Positions 1-7,768 of a DNA stretch of 64,000 nucleotides are shown one piece after another. The stretch's first letter is position 1, and the number at the start of each line of letters is the position of its first letter. This DNA is from Paracoccaceae bacterium (GTDB lineage: Bacteria; Pseudomonadota; Alphaproteobacteria; Rhodobacterales; Rhodobacteraceae). The notes beneath the pieces were generated by a model. The model saw nothing but the letters and a program-made list of their open reading frames with translations. It did not search any database and was not told the origin of the DNA. The translations under genes and the position numbers were made by a program. The stretch is taken from NCBI GenBank assembly GCA_021741245.1, contig JAIOYF010000012.1, forward strand, positions 62,001-126,000, read 5' to 3'.

Positions 1-67
1 TTTCGTGATCGCCATTGCAGCGGGGTGGAAAATCTATCGCAGCCAGACATTTGTGCGGAAAAAATAG
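1..67 (+). CDS. C-terminal tail of a probable membrane protein (partial)
   Basis: An open frame enters from the left edge (codons begin at base 2) and ends at a TAG at 65-67. The 21 visible residues are a short hydrophobic stretch (FVIAIAAGW) followed by a basic tail ending in VRKK. That is what the last transmembrane helix and cytoplasmic end of an inner-membrane protein look like. The rest of the gene lies outside the window, so the family cannot be named. A chance open frame this short is possible. Confidence 0.4.
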   Translation, partial: FVIAIAAGWKIYRSQTFVRKK

Positions 68-121
68 GCCAACATTCGCCCCGTGGAAAATCTGACTTCG
101 GCGCGTCCAGCACCACGCGAT

Positions 122-135
122 CTGATCCAGATCAT
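122..135. promoter_or_regulatory. FNR/FnrL-like site upstream of the Rrf2 regulator
   Basis: The 14-mer CTGATCCAGATCAT matches the FNR consensus TTGAT-N4-ATCAA at 8 of 10 specified bases and is a near-perfect dyad. It lies about 62 bases upstream of the Rrf2 start at 197. FnrL is the Fe-S oxygen sensor of this family. No convincing -10 hexamer sits at the distance expected for a class II activator site, so it could be a class I or repressing site. Confidence 0.4.
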
Positions 136-196
136 GGCAGGGGGCAATGATCTGGCACAAATTCGCCGGGAGGTCTGATAAATAGGGGACAGAAAA

Positions 197-631
197 ATGC
201 GATTGACCACCCGAACCAACTTAGCGATCCGAACGCTGATGTTCTGTGCCTCCAACCCAGACCAGATCGTTCGCAAGCACGACATCGCCATCGCCTGCAA
301 CGCCAGCGAAAATCATCTGGGACAGGTGGTGCACCTTTTGGCACAAAAACGCTTCATCCTGACCCAGCGTGGCCGGTCTGGTGGACTGGTCTTGGCCCGC
401 CCCCCAGAAGACATCAGTATCGGCGACGTTTTCCGCGTCTTTGAGGGCAGCGTGCCGTTCACCGAATGCCTGAGCAAAACCGATAACAACTGCCCATTGT
501 CGGGCATGTGCCGCCTGACCTCTATTCTGTGCGAGGCCCTCGAAGGGTTCTATGCCCGGCTGGACAGCGTAAGCCTTGCTGATCTGACAACGGGAAACAC
601 CGCACTGACAACTTTGCTGCGCGTCGCCTAG
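197..631 (+). CDS. Rrf2-family iron-sulfur transcriptional regulator (NsrR/RirA type)
   Basis: A 144-residue cytoplasmic DNA-binding regulator. The N-terminal winged helix (about 1-75) starts MRLTTRTNLA and contains the Rrf2 wing RGRSGGL-LARPP. Three cysteines, C91, C99 and C105 (spacing x7, x5), would bind an Fe-S cluster. Residue 8 is Asn; Streptomyces NsrR uses Asp8 as the fourth ligand. The x7/x5 spacing and Asn8 resemble rhizobial RirA (iron control), while the wing and the IGDV-RVFE region look more like NsrR (nitric oxide sensing), so the signal sensed is unsettled. The ATG at 197 follows AGGGGA. An FNR-like site lies upstream. The gene converges on the DUF808 gene with only 3 bases between them. 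Confidence 0.85.
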   Translation: MRLTTRTNLAIRTLMFCASNPDQIVRKHDIAIACNASENHLGQVVHLLAQKRFILTQRGRSGGLVLARPPEDISIGDVFRVFEGSVPFTECLSKTDNNCPLSGMCRLTSILCEALEGFYARLDSVSLADLTTGNTALTTLLRVA

Positions 632-634
632 GGG

Positions 635-1603
635 CTATCTTGCCTTTGACGGTCTTTTGAGCAGATCAAAGAGCGGTCCTATGATCCGTGTTGCGACTGG
701 AATGACAAGCAGACCAAGGGCAAGGCCAAACAGCCCGTCGATTGCCGCCGTTACCAACCAAGTGACAAAGCCCGCCGCCTGCGGCAGGGCATGTGCTGCC
801 ACTTCGGCAAGATGATGGATCTGATCATAAAGCCAAGGCCAGCCCAGACCCTCCAGACCATGGGTGATGATGTTGCCCCCGACCCAAAGCATCGCAAGCG
901 TGCCCACGCTGGACAAGACCGCCAGCAACTTCGGCATTGCAGCAACCAGCCCACGCCCAAACCCCCGCCCTGCCCGGCTGTGCCCGTTGGCCGCCAGATA
1001 CAGGCCGATATCGTCCATCTTGACGATCACTGCCACCGCCCCATAGACGGCAATCGTGATGAATATCCCGACCAAAGCCAATGTAGCCGCCTCTTGCCAA
1101 AGGGTGGACACAGGGATTGCCGCCAGCGATATGGTCATGATCTCGGCCGAGAGGATGAAATCCGTTTTGATCGCACCCAACACCTTTTCTTCCTCAAGAC
1201 GCATCGGATCCTTGGTATCAAAATCCTCTGCAACCTTTTGATCCGCTTTGGGGAAAAGCACATGAAGGACCTTTTCCGCCCCCTCAAAGCAAAGATAGGC
1301 ACCGCCCAGCATCAAAAGCGGCGTGATCGCTTGGGGCAAGAACGCATTCAGCACCATCAAGGCAGGCAACAGGAAAAGCAGCTTGTTGCGAATTGAACCG
1401 ACACCAATGCGCCAGATCATCGGCAGTTCCCGGTCGGCGCTGAACCCGGTCACGTATTTGGGCGTGACGGCGGCATCGTCAATCACCACCCCCGCCGCCT
1501 TTGACCCCGCCTTGGCCGCCGCCCCGGCGATATCGTCGACCGAGGCCGCCGCGACCTTTGCAATCGCAGCCACATCATCCAACAAGGCCAGAAGTCCGCT
1601 CAT
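635..1603 (-). CDS. DUF808 (YedI-like) inner-membrane protein
   Basis: 322 residues beginning MSGLLALLDDVA-IAK, the conserved start of DUF808 proteins; the frame opens further upstream, but only this ATG has a suitable GGGGA ribosome site. The soluble N-terminal part (1-75) is followed by several hydrophobic segments (about 88-125, 160-215, 240-275 and 290-315) typical of the family. The E. coli homologue YedI has no established function, so none is assigned. It is divergent from gap, with a 219-base intergenic region that holds the operator-like inverted repeat. Confidence 0.85.
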   Translation of the reverse strand: MSGLLALLDDVAAIAKVAAASVDDIAGAAAKAGSKAAGVVIDDAAVTPKYVTGFSADRELPMIWRIGVGSIRNKLLFLLPALMVLNAFLPQAITPLLMLGGAYLCFEGAEKVLHVLFPKADQKVAEDFDTKDPMRLEEEKVLGAIKTDFILSAEIMTISLAAIPVSTLWQEAATLALVGIFITIAVYGAVAVIVKMDDIGLYLAANGHSRAGRGFGRGLVAAMPKLLAVLSSVGTLAMLWVGGNIITHGLEGLGWPWLYDQIHHLAEVAAHALPQAAGFVTWLVTAAIDGLFGLALGLLVIPVATRIIGPLFDLLKRPSKAR

Positions 1604-1703
1604 GTCACATTCCCCGTGTCCGAACCCCTGAGAACACCCAGTGAAAACGACTTCTATCTGCATGCCGGGCAAAGGCAAAGGCCATGTCTTGCACTGCGGC
1701 GGA

Positions 1704-1744
1704 ATGTTGTTAGCGCAATCACAACAAGTTTGCGCTAACAACAT
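1704..1744. promoter_or_regulatory. Perfect 15-bp inverted repeat made of two LacI-type operator-like sites
   Basis: Left arm ATGTTGTTAGCGCAA (1704-1718) and right arm TTGCGCTAACAACAT (1730-1744) are exact reverse complements with an 11-base spacer. Each arm contains TTAGCGC or GCGCTAA, half of the palindrome TGTTAGCGCTAACA bound by LacI-family proteins. The GCGC centres are 19 bp apart, about two helical turns, so two dimers could bind side by side. A related site precedes the second gap gene (3053-3066). There is no T-run, so it is not a terminator. CceR, the LacI-family regulator of central carbon metabolism in Rhodobacter sphaeroides, is an obvious candidate ligand, but this is inference. 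Confidence 0.65.
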
Positions 1745-1822
1745 GAAAAGACGTCGTTTTTGATCTTTGCTGCACCTGCATTCAGGGGTAACCAAAGACA
1801 GGGACTATGACAGGAGATGCTG

Positions 1823-2824
1823 ATGACCATCACGGTTGGGATCAATGGCTTTGGCCGCATCGGGCGCTGTACACTGGCGCATATAGCCGAATCCAATCGC
1901 AATGATGTGCAGGTGGTCGCCATCAATGCCACAGGGCCGATTGAGACGAATGCGCATCTTTTGAAATACGACTCTGTCCATGGTCGCTTTCCCGGCACCG
2001 TCAGGGTCAAGGACAACACCCTTGATCTGGGGCGCGGGCCGATGCGGGTGATGAGCACATATAATCCGCAAGAGCTTGATTGGGATGGGGTGGATGTTGT
2101 GCTGGAGTGCACAGGCCAGTTCAATGATCGTGACAAGGCCGCCGTGCACTTAGGCCGGGGCGCCAAGCGGGTGTTGATTTCTGCCCCGGCCAAACGCGCC
2201 GATATGACCGTCGTTTACGGGGTCAACCATCGCAGTCTGACGGGCGAGCATCTGGTTGTGTCCAACGGGTCGTGCACCACGAACTGCCTCGCACCTCTGG
2301 CAAAGGTCTTGAATGACGCCATCGGGATTGAGTCGGGCATCATGACCACGATCCACAGCTATACCGGCGATCAGCCGACGCTGGACCGCCGCCACACCGA
2401 TCTATACCGCGCCCGCTCTGCCGCGATGGCGATGATTCCGACGTCTACGGGTGCCGCCAAGGCCTTGGGCGAGGTTCTGCCCGAACTGCGCGGCAAACTG
2501 GACGGCACCGCATTGCGGGTGCCCACCCCCAATGTCAGCGCTGTTGACCTGACCTTTATCGCCGCAAAATCGGTGACGGCTGAGGATGTGAACCGCATCG
2601 TGCAAGAGGCCTGCGCTGGCTATATGGGCATGGTCATGTCCTATGATCCCGAACCCAAGGTTTCAATCGACTTCAACCACACGCCACATTCGTCTATCTT
2701 TGCCCCGGATCAGACCAAGGTCGTGGGCCGTTCGGTGCGCGTTCTGGCGTGGTATGATAACGAGTGGGGCTTTTCTTGCCGGATGGCCGACGTGGCCGGG
2801 GTGATGGGACGCCTTTTGCATTGA
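1823..2824 (+). CDS. gap: Glyceraldehyde-3-phosphate dehydrogenase, type I (paralogue 1; probable NADP preference)
   Basis: 333 residues. Catalyses the reversible oxidation and phosphorylation of glyceraldehyde-3-phosphate to 1,3-bisphosphoglycerate. It has the Rossmann start INGFGRIGR, the catalytic motif SNGSCTTNC with Cys151, and His178 in the IHSYTGDQ block. I chose the ATG at 1823, because AGGAG (1812-1816) is 6 bases from it but abuts the ATG at 1817. The residue ending beta-strand 2, Asp36 in the downstream paralogue and normally the ligand of the adenosine ribose hydroxyls in NAD enzymes, is Ala36 here (INATG). Residues 189-190, usually Leu-Pro in NAD enzymes, are Arg-Arg. Both changes suggest NADP(H) use, hence an anabolic role like Bacillus GapB. 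An operator-like repeat lies upstream. Confidence 0.95.
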   Translation: MTITVGINGFGRIGRCTLAHIAESNRNDVQVVAINATGPIETNAHLLKYDSVHGRFPGTVRVKDNTLDLGRGPMRVMSTYNPQELDWDGVDVVLECTGQFNDRDKAAVHLGRGAKRVLISAPAKRADMTVVYGVNHRSLTGEHLVVSNGSCTTNCLAPLAKVLNDAIGIESGIMTTIHSYTGDQPTLDRRHTDLYRARSAAMAMIPTSTGAAKALGEVLPELRGKLDGTALRVPTPNVSAVDLTFIAAKSVTAEDVNRIVQEACAGYMGMVMSYDPEPKVSIDFNHTPHSSIFAPDQTKVVGRSVRVLAWYDNEWGFSCRMADVAGVMGRLLH

Positions 2825-2868
2825 CCCAATTGCACCCTTTGGTGTGAAAAGGCATCAAGGGGAACGCG

Positions 2869-3012
2869 GTGACGGACAAGCTGGCCATTATTCTGGGATC
2901 CCTGATCCTTGCCGCGATTGCGGCGGATTTGCTTGCCAATGGCGGGCAAGCAATGATGTTCCTTTTGAAAAAATTCGCCGATATGGTGGAATGGTTGGCG
3001 TTCTGGCGCTGA
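2869..3012 (+). CDS. 47-residue single-pass membrane microprotein between the two gap genes
   Basis: GTG start after AAGGGGAACGC, stop TGA at 3010-3012. The product has a hydrophobic helix at about 5-23 (LAIILGSLILAAIAADLL), a short Gly/Asn turn, then an amphipathic segment FLLKKFADMVEWLAFWR ending in aromatic and basic residues. Codon use is like its neighbours and the ribosome site is good. I recall similar small proteins in this position in other Rhodobacteraceae, which would argue for a real gene, but that could not be checked here. The function is unknown. It sits 44 bases after paralogue 1 and 85 before paralogue 2, on the same strand. Confidence 0.7.
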   Translation: MTDKLAIILGSLILAAIAADLLANGGQAMMFLLKKFADMVEWLAFWR

Positions 3013-3052
3013 CCGCGTCAAACTCCGGTTGCTTTTCAGCGTTAACTGGAGA

Positions 3053-3066
3053 TGTTAGCGCTAAAC
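3053..3066. promoter_or_regulatory. LacI-type operator-like palindrome upstream of the second gap gene
   Basis: TGTTAGCGCTAAAC matches the LacI-family palindrome TGTTAGCGCTAACA at 12 of 14 positions, with a perfect core TTAGCGCTAA. It ends 31 bases before the ATG at 3098. The same core occurs twice upstream of paralogue 1 (1704-1744). This suggests that one LacI-family regulator controls both GAPDH genes, and that the second gene has its own promoter. Confidence 0.6.
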
Positions 3067-3097
3067 TGACATCCGAGTCGCTTCAGAGGAGATTGCC

Positions 3098-4102
3098 ATG
3101 ACAGTCAAGGTTGCCATCAACGGATTTGGGCGCATCGGGCGCAATGTGCTGCGCGGGATCCTCGAATCCGGTCGCAAGGATATCGAGGTCATTGCGATCA
3201 ACGATCTGGGCCCGGTCGAAACCAACGCACACTTGTTGCGCTTTGATTCCGTGCACGGCCGCTTCCCGCATGAGGTGACAACGGGCGAAGACTGGATTGA
3301 CGCAGGCTTGGGCAAGATGCGTGTGACCGCCATCCGCAACCCGGCTGACCTGCCATGGTCCGATGTGGATGTCGTGATGGAATGTACCGGTATCTTTACC
3401 AGCAAGGAAAAGTGCCAGGCCCATCTGGAAAACGGGGCAAAGCGGGTTCTGATTTCGGCCCCGGGCGAAAATGCAGACAAAACCATCGTCTATGGTGTGA
3501 ACCATGGCACGCTGACAGCAGATGATCTGATCGTCTCGAATGCCTCATGCACCACGAACTGCCTGTCGCCTGTCGCCAAGGTGCTCAACGATGTGATCGG
3601 CATCGAAAAAGGCATGATGACCACGATCCACAGCTATACCGGCGACCAGCCAACGCTCGATACGATGCACAAGGACCTCTATCGCGGGCGTGCAGCGGCC
3701 CTGTCGATGATCCCCACCAGCACAGGGGCGGCCAAGGCCGTGGGTCTGGTTCTGCCCGAGTTGAAGGGCAAGATGGACGGCTTTGCTATCCGCGTGCCAA
3801 CCCCGAATGTCAGCGTGGTGGACCTGAAGTTCATCGCCAAACGCGCGACCTCGGTCGAAGAGATCAATGCCGCCATCAAGGCCGCCGCCGATGCCGGGCC
3901 GTTGAAGGGGATCTTGGGTTATACCCTGTTCAAGAACGTCTCAAGCGACTTCAACCACGATCCGCACTCCTCGATCTTCCACATGGATCAAACCAAGGTG
4001 ATGGATGGCACGTTCTGCTCGATCCTCACGTGGTATGACAATGAATGGGGCTTTTCCAACCGCATGGCCGACACGGCCGTCGCGATGGGTAAACTGATCT
4101 AA
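3098..4102 (+). CDS. gap: Glyceraldehyde-3-phosphate dehydrogenase, type I (paralogue 2; NAD type)
   Basis: 334 residues, readily alignable with paralogue 1 without large gaps. It has the Rossmann motif INGFGRIGR, Cys151 in SNASCTTNC, His178, and the [10 protein letters not shown] and WYDNEWG blocks of type I GAPDH. The strand-2 residue is Asp36 (INDLG), the usual ligand of the ribose 2'/3'-hydroxyls, so this copy should use NAD and serve glycolysis (Entner-Doudoroff lower half). Residues 189-190 are Thr-Met. GAGGAG precedes the ATG at good spacing. It carries its own LacI-type operator and is followed by a strong terminator. Confidence 0.95.
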   Translation: MTVKVAINGFGRIGRNVLRGILESGRKDIEVIAINDLGPVETNAHLLRFDSVHGRFPHEVTTGEDWIDAGLGKMRVTAIRNPADLPWSDVDVVMECTGIFTSKEKCQAHLENGAKRVLISAPGENADKTIVYGVNHGTLTADDLIVSNASCTTNCLSPVAKVLNDVIGIEKGMMTTIHSYTGDQPTLDTMHKDLYRGRAAALSMIPTSTGAAKAVGLVLPELKGKMDGFAIRVPTPNVSVVDLKFIAKRATSVEEINAAIKAAADAGPLKGILGYTLFKNVSSDFNHDPHSSIFHMDQTKVMDGTFCSILTWYDNEWGFSNRMADTAVAMGKLI

Positions 4103-4122
4103 ATTTACGAACAGGGTCTGTC

Positions 4123-4157
4123 GGGGGCTGTCACCATCTGGTGCGGCCCCCTTTTTT
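4123..4157 (+). terminator. Rho-independent terminator of the gap genes
   Basis: The stem GGGGGC/GCCCCC encloses an inner stem CACC-ATCT-GGTG and is followed by six T residues (4152-4157). It lies 20 bases after the stop of the second gap gene, so it ends gap transcription before the convergent coaD gene. Confidence 0.9.
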
Positions 4158-4177
4158 GTGCAACTCGGCACGCCGCA

Positions 4178-4678
4178 CTATGGCAGTTTGCTATACCGCG
4201 TCTTGAGGGCCGCTTCGACCGGGGGGGTGACGAACTTTGACACATCGCCGCCCAACCGTGCGATTTCCTTGACAAGTTTTGACGCGATGGCCTGCCTGCG
4301 GGCGTCGGCCATCATGAACACCGTCTCGATGCTGCTGTCAAGCGCACGGTTCATGCCAACCATCTGAAATTCATACTCAAAATCCGCAACTGCGCGCAGG
4401 CCGCGCACGATCACCGTTGCCCCCACATCGCGGGCGCAATCGATCAGCAGGTTTTCAAACGGGTGAACGACAATCTCGCCCCCGGTCTTTGCTATGATGG
4501 CGGCACATTCGGCCTCCACCATGGCAACCCGGTCTTCAAGGGGGAACAGCGGGCTTTTGTCACGGTTGATCGCGACCCCGATGACCAACCGATCCACCAG
4601 CTGCATGGCGCGCTGAATAATGTCGATATGGCCCAGCGTTATGGGGTCGAACGTGCCGGGATAAAGGCCGATGCGCAT
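4178..4678 (-). CDS. coaD: Phosphopantetheine adenylyltransferase
   Basis: 166 residues. Transfers AMP from ATP to 4'-phosphopantetheine to make dephospho-CoA, the fourth step of CoA synthesis. The nucleotidyltransferase signature is at the N-terminus: YPGTFDPITLGH, with the T/HxGH motif as TLGH. Other landmarks are RGLR near residue 91, the FEYEFQM segment that binds pantetheine, and the C-terminal ADARRQAIASKLVKEIA block, which is ISSSLVKEVA in E. coli CoaD. Length and start are normal. It is the last gene before the gap terminator and transcribed toward it; the 106-base gap upstream to the CBS gene shows no further gene. Confidence 0.95.
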   Translation of the reverse strand: MRIGLYPGTFDPITLGHIDIIQRAMQLVDRLVIGVAINRDKSPLFPLEDRVAMVEAECAAIIAKTGGEIVVHPFENLLIDCARDVGATVIVRGLRAVADFEYEFQMVGMNRALDSSIETVFMMADARRQAIASKLVKEIARLGGDVSKFVTPPVEAALKTRYSKLP

Positions 4679-4784
4679 GTGGTTCTTCCCCTTTCGCGAA
4701 CTTGCCGATCACGCAACATTATTGCGCGCCCGGTTGCAAGGGCGAAAGCACGAAAACCACGACAGCGCTGCTGGCAAACCGCGA

Positions 4785-5219
4785 CTAGAACCCCTTGATC
4801 ATGCCCTCAAGCGCCTCTTTCTCCATTTTCAGATGCGCAAGATGGGCCTTGACGACATCGCCGATAGAGATCAGCCCGACCAACTGCCCGCTTTCGACAA
4901 CCGGCATATGGCGGAACCTGCCATGGGTCATCTGCTCCAGCACATGCTCCGACGTATCGTTGCAGGCACAGGTCTTGACGTCGGCGGTCATGATCGCCTC
5001 AATCGGGGCAATCAGACAGACATTTCCATTGCGCGACACTTCGGCCACGATGTCACGCTCCGAGACGATGCCGAGAATTTTCTTGCCGTCTTGCGACACC
5101 ACGACCGTTCCGATCTTGCGGGTGGCCATGATCCCGGCCACGTGGCTTACATCTGTGCCGGGCGGCACGGTCACCACGCCATCATCTGCTTTCAGCTTCA
5201 GTATTTGTTGAACAATCAT
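4785..5219 (-). CDS. Paired CBS-domain protein
   Basis: 144 residues made of two CBS domains (about 8-62 and 74-130), a Bateman module that binds adenine nucleotides or S-adenosylmethionine. The repeated core is visible as IGTVVVSQDGKKILGIVSERDI and RFRHMPVVESGQLVGLISIGDV. No catalytic domain is attached, so it probably acts as a stand-alone regulator or partner subunit; the partner cannot be told from context. The ATG follows a strong GGAGGAGG ribosome site. Confidence 0.9.
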   Translation of the reverse strand: MIVQQILKLKADDGVVTVPPGTDVSHVAGIMATRKIGTVVVSQDGKKILGIVSERDIVAEVSRNGNVCLIAPIEAIMTADVKTCACNDTSEHVLEQMTHGRFRHMPVVESGQLVGLISIGDVVKAHLAHLKMEKEALEGMIKGF

Positions 5220-5268
5220 CTTCGACCTCCTCCAAATAGGAAAAGGGTCCTCCTCTGCCCGAGTCCTG

Positions 5269-6168
5269 TCAAGTCATAGCTTCCAGACGCACCACTTCCC
5301 GGCGGAATCCAAGGACCAACGCCTCGGCAAAGCGGTTCAGGCGCGTCACACGGGCATCGCCTTCGTGCCGGATCAACCAAAATGACCGTGTCAGGCTGAC
5401 CTCGCGCGTCAGAACCTTGCGCAAACCGGGTGCAAAGGGCAGCGCAAAATCGTGCACAACCCCGACCCCGCCCCCGGCCCGCAGCCAATTAAGCTGCACC
5501 GCAACCGAGTTTGACGCCATCGGCACCGAGGTGACGCCCACCTGCGCCAGATAATCCAGCTCTTTGTCAAAGATCATATCGGGAATGTATCCCACAACCC
5601 GATGTGCCTTCAGATCATCAATGCAGGTCAAGGGCGGCGCTGACGCCAGATAATCGGCCGAGGCCGCAATATGCAGGCGATAGTCGCTCAGCTTTTGCAC
5701 CCGCAGCCGCCCCGCCTCGGGCCGGGAGACGCCGATTGCCAGATCCGCCTCACGTTTTGACAGGTTAAAGACACGCGGCAGGGCCACGATCTGCACCTCC
5801 AAGGCCGGGTTTTCGGCGCAAATCTCGGTCAGGACCTGCGGCAGCAGGTAATTTGCGCAGCCATCCGGGGCCCCGATGCGGATTTGCCCCGACAAGCCAG
5901 CACCAAGGGTGTGTTGGCCCGCCATCACCTCTGCCGCCCCCTCCATCGCGGCCTCAACCGCCTCGGCATGGGGCAAAAGGCCAGAGCCTTCCTCGGTCAG
6001 GGCATAGCCTTGGGGGCTTTTGACAAAAAGCCGTGTGCCCGTCCCCTCTTCCAACCGGGCGATCCGGCGGCCCACGGTGGCAGGGTCCAGCGCCAGCCGT
6101 TTTCCCGCGCCAGACAGGCTTTCGCTACGGGCCACCGCCAGAAAAACCCGCAAATCATCCCAATCCAC
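5269..6168 (-). CDS. LysR-family transcriptional regulator, probable regulator of mmsA
   Basis: 299 residues. The N-terminal winged HTH (about 1-60) reads DWDDLRVFLAVARSESLSGAG-RLALDPATVGRRIARLE, and a periplasmic-binding-protein-like effector domain follows (about 90-290). I chose the GTG at 6168: GGGG lies 6 bases upstream and the product has normal LysR length. The frame stays open far upstream, but that part is antisense to mmsA. It is divergent from mmsA with 99 bases between the starts, the classic arrangement of a LysR protein and its target. The effector is presumably an intermediate of valine or inositol breakdown (inference). Confidence 0.9.
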   Translation of the reverse strand: MDWDDLRVFLAVARSESLSGAGKRLALDPATVGRRIARLEEGTGTRLFVKSPQGYALTEEGSGLLPHAEAVEAAMEGAAEVMAGQHTLGAGLSGQIRIGAPDGCANYLLPQVLTEICAENPALEVQIVALPRVFNLSKREADLAIGVSRPEAGRLRVQKLSDYRLHIAASADYLASAPPLTCIDDLKAHRVVGYIPDMIFDKELDYLAQVGVTSVPMASNSVAVQLNWLRAGGGVGVVHDFALPFAPGLRKVLTREVSLTRSFWLIRHEGDARVTRLNRFAEALVLGFRREVVRLEAMT

Positions 6169-6183
6169 GCCAAACCCCTGCAA

Positions 6184-6193
6184 TTTTGCAAAA
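6184..6193. promoter_or_regulatory. Palindrome TTTTGCAAAA in the lysR-mmsA intergenic region
   Basis: A perfect 10-bp dyad lies 16 bases upstream of the lysR GTG and 75 upstream of mmsA. LysR proteins usually bind T-N11-A dyads between divergent genes, so this is a candidate autoregulatory site. Because it overlaps the lysR leader, binding there would repress lysR. The short length makes chance occurrence quite possible. Confidence 0.3.
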
Positions 6194-6267
6194 CCTTTTT
6201 GAGATATTGCCGCTTTATCTGGCGTTTGTGCAAGAGTAACTTGCCGCCAACAATTAGGAGGACTCCC

Positions 6268-7767
6268 ATGAAAGAGATCGGTCACTGGATCAATGGCGCT
6301 TTGGTTGCGGGCACGTCTGGCCGCTTTGCCGATGTGTTCAACCCAGCCACGGGCGAAGTGCAGGCACATGTCGCCTTGGCCAGCAAGGCAGAGCTTGATG
6401 CCGCCGTGGCGTCTGCGGCCGCCGCCCAGCCCAAATGGGGGGCCACCAACCCACAGCGCCGTGCGCGGGTTATGATGGAATTCGTACGCCTGCTGAACCG
6501 CGACATGGATAAACTGGCCGAGGCGCTGTCGTCCGAACATGGCAAGACCATCCCCGATGCAAAGGGTGACATTCAGCGCGGGCTGGAAGTGATCGAATAC
6601 TGCATCGGTGCACCGCAGATGCTGAAGGGTGAGTTCACCGATAGCGCAGGCCCGGGCATTGATATGTATTCCATGCGCCAACCCATTGGCGTTGCGGCAG
6701 GAATCACGCCATTCAACTTTCCGGCCATGATCCCGATGTGGAAAATGGGCCCGGCCCTTGCCTGTGGCAACGCATTCATCCTTAAGCCATCCGAGCGTGA
6801 CCCAAGCGTGCCCCTGATGCTGGCGGCGTTGCTTAAGGAAGCAGGCCTTCCCGACGGCATCTTGCAGGTCATCAACGGCGACAAAGAGTCGGTCGATGCC
6901 ATTTTGGACAACCCCGACGTGGGCGCGATCGGCTTTGTCGGCTCCACCCCGATTGCGGAATATATCTATGGGCGCGGCTGTTCCAACGGCAAGCGCGTGC
7001 AATGCTTTGGCGGTGCCAAGAACCACATGATCATCATGCCCGATGCCGACATGGATCAGGCTGCCGATGCTCTGGTGGGCGCAGGCTATGGTGCTGCGGG
7101 CGAGCGGTGCATGGCGATCTCGGTCGCGGTGCCCGTGGGTGACGAGACAGCAGACCGTCTGATTGCCAAGCTGATCCCCCGGATCGAGAAGCTGAAGGTC
7201 GGCCCCTATACCGCTGGCAATGATGTGGATTACGGCCCTGTCGTCACCGCTGCAGCCAAGGCCAATATTCTCAAGTTGGTGGAATCGGGCGTGGCGCAAG
7301 GTGCGACGCTTGTGGTCGATGGCCGTGGCTTTAATCTGCAGGGCTATGAGGACGGCTTCTTTGTCGGACCACATCTGTTTGACCACGTCACCCCCGACAT
7401 GGATATCTACCGCAAGGAAATCTTCGGGCCCGTCCTGTCGACTGTGCGCGCCAAAACCTATGAAGAGGCCCTTGGCTATGCCATGGATCACGAATATGGC
7501 AACGGCACCGCGATCTTTACCCGCGATGGCGACACCGCGCGTGATTTCGCAGCGCGTGTGAATGTGGGTATGATCGGGATCAACGTGCCGATCCCGGTGC
7601 CGCTGGCCTATCACACCTTTGGCGGCTGGAAGAAATCCGCGTTCGGCGATCTGAACCAGCATGGGCCAGATTCGTTCCGCTTTTATACGCGGACCAAGAC
7701 CATCACCTCGCGTTGGCCAAGCGGAATCAAGGAAGGCGCTGCCTTTAACTTCAAGCAGATGGACTGA
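6268..7767 (+). CDS. mmsA: CoA-acylating methylmalonate-semialdehyde dehydrogenase
   Basis: 499 residues. Converts (methyl)malonate semialdehyde plus CoA and NAD to propionyl- or acetyl-CoA, CO2 and NADH, in valine and myo-inositol breakdown. It has the aldehyde dehydrogenase fold with the nucleophile Cys281 in GAAGERCMA and the PFNFP and LKPSERDPS blocks. The residue that is Glu in ordinary aldehyde dehydrogenases (ELGG-K) is Asn here (CFGGAKNH, N252); that loss of the general base is the hallmark of the CoA-dependent MmsA/IolA class. The ATG follows AGGAGGA. No other valine-pathway gene is adjacent, so it depends on genes elsewhere; a divergent LysR gene probably controls it. Confidence 0.95.
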   Translation: MKEIGHWINGALVAGTSGRFADVFNPATGEVQAHVALASKAELDAAVASAAAAQPKWGATNPQRRARVMMEFVRLLNRDMDKLAEALSSEHGKTIPDAKGDIQRGLEVIEYCIGAPQMLKGEFTDSAGPGIDMYSMRQPIGVAAGITPFNFPAMIPMWKMGPALACGNAFILKPSERDPSVPLMLAALLKEAGLPDGILQVINGDKESVDAILDNPDVGAIGFVGSTPIAEYIYGRGCSNGKRVQCFGGAKNHMIIMPDADMDQAADALVGAGYGAAGERCMAISVAVPVGDETADRLIAKLIPRIEKLKVGPYTAGNDVDYGPVVTAAAKANILKLVESGVAQGATLVVDGRGFNLQGYEDGFFVGPHLFDHVTPDMDIYRKEIFGPVLSTVRAKTYEEALGYAMDHEYGNGTAIFTRDGDTARDFAARVNVGMIGINVPIPVPLAYHTFGGWKKSAFGDLNQHGPDSFRFYTRTKTITSRWPSGIKEGAAFNFKQMD

Positions 7768-7768
7768 C

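Noticed and set aside
1704-1744. The inverted repeat as a transcription terminator
   Set aside because: No T-run follows on either strand, it sits between divergent genes, and its core recurs upstream of the second gap gene as an operator-like palindrome.
6169-7662. Long upstream extension of the LysR frame (about 498 codons)
   Set aside because: It is antisense to mmsA, has no family similarity, and the LysR protein is complete from the GTG at 6168 with a ribosome site.
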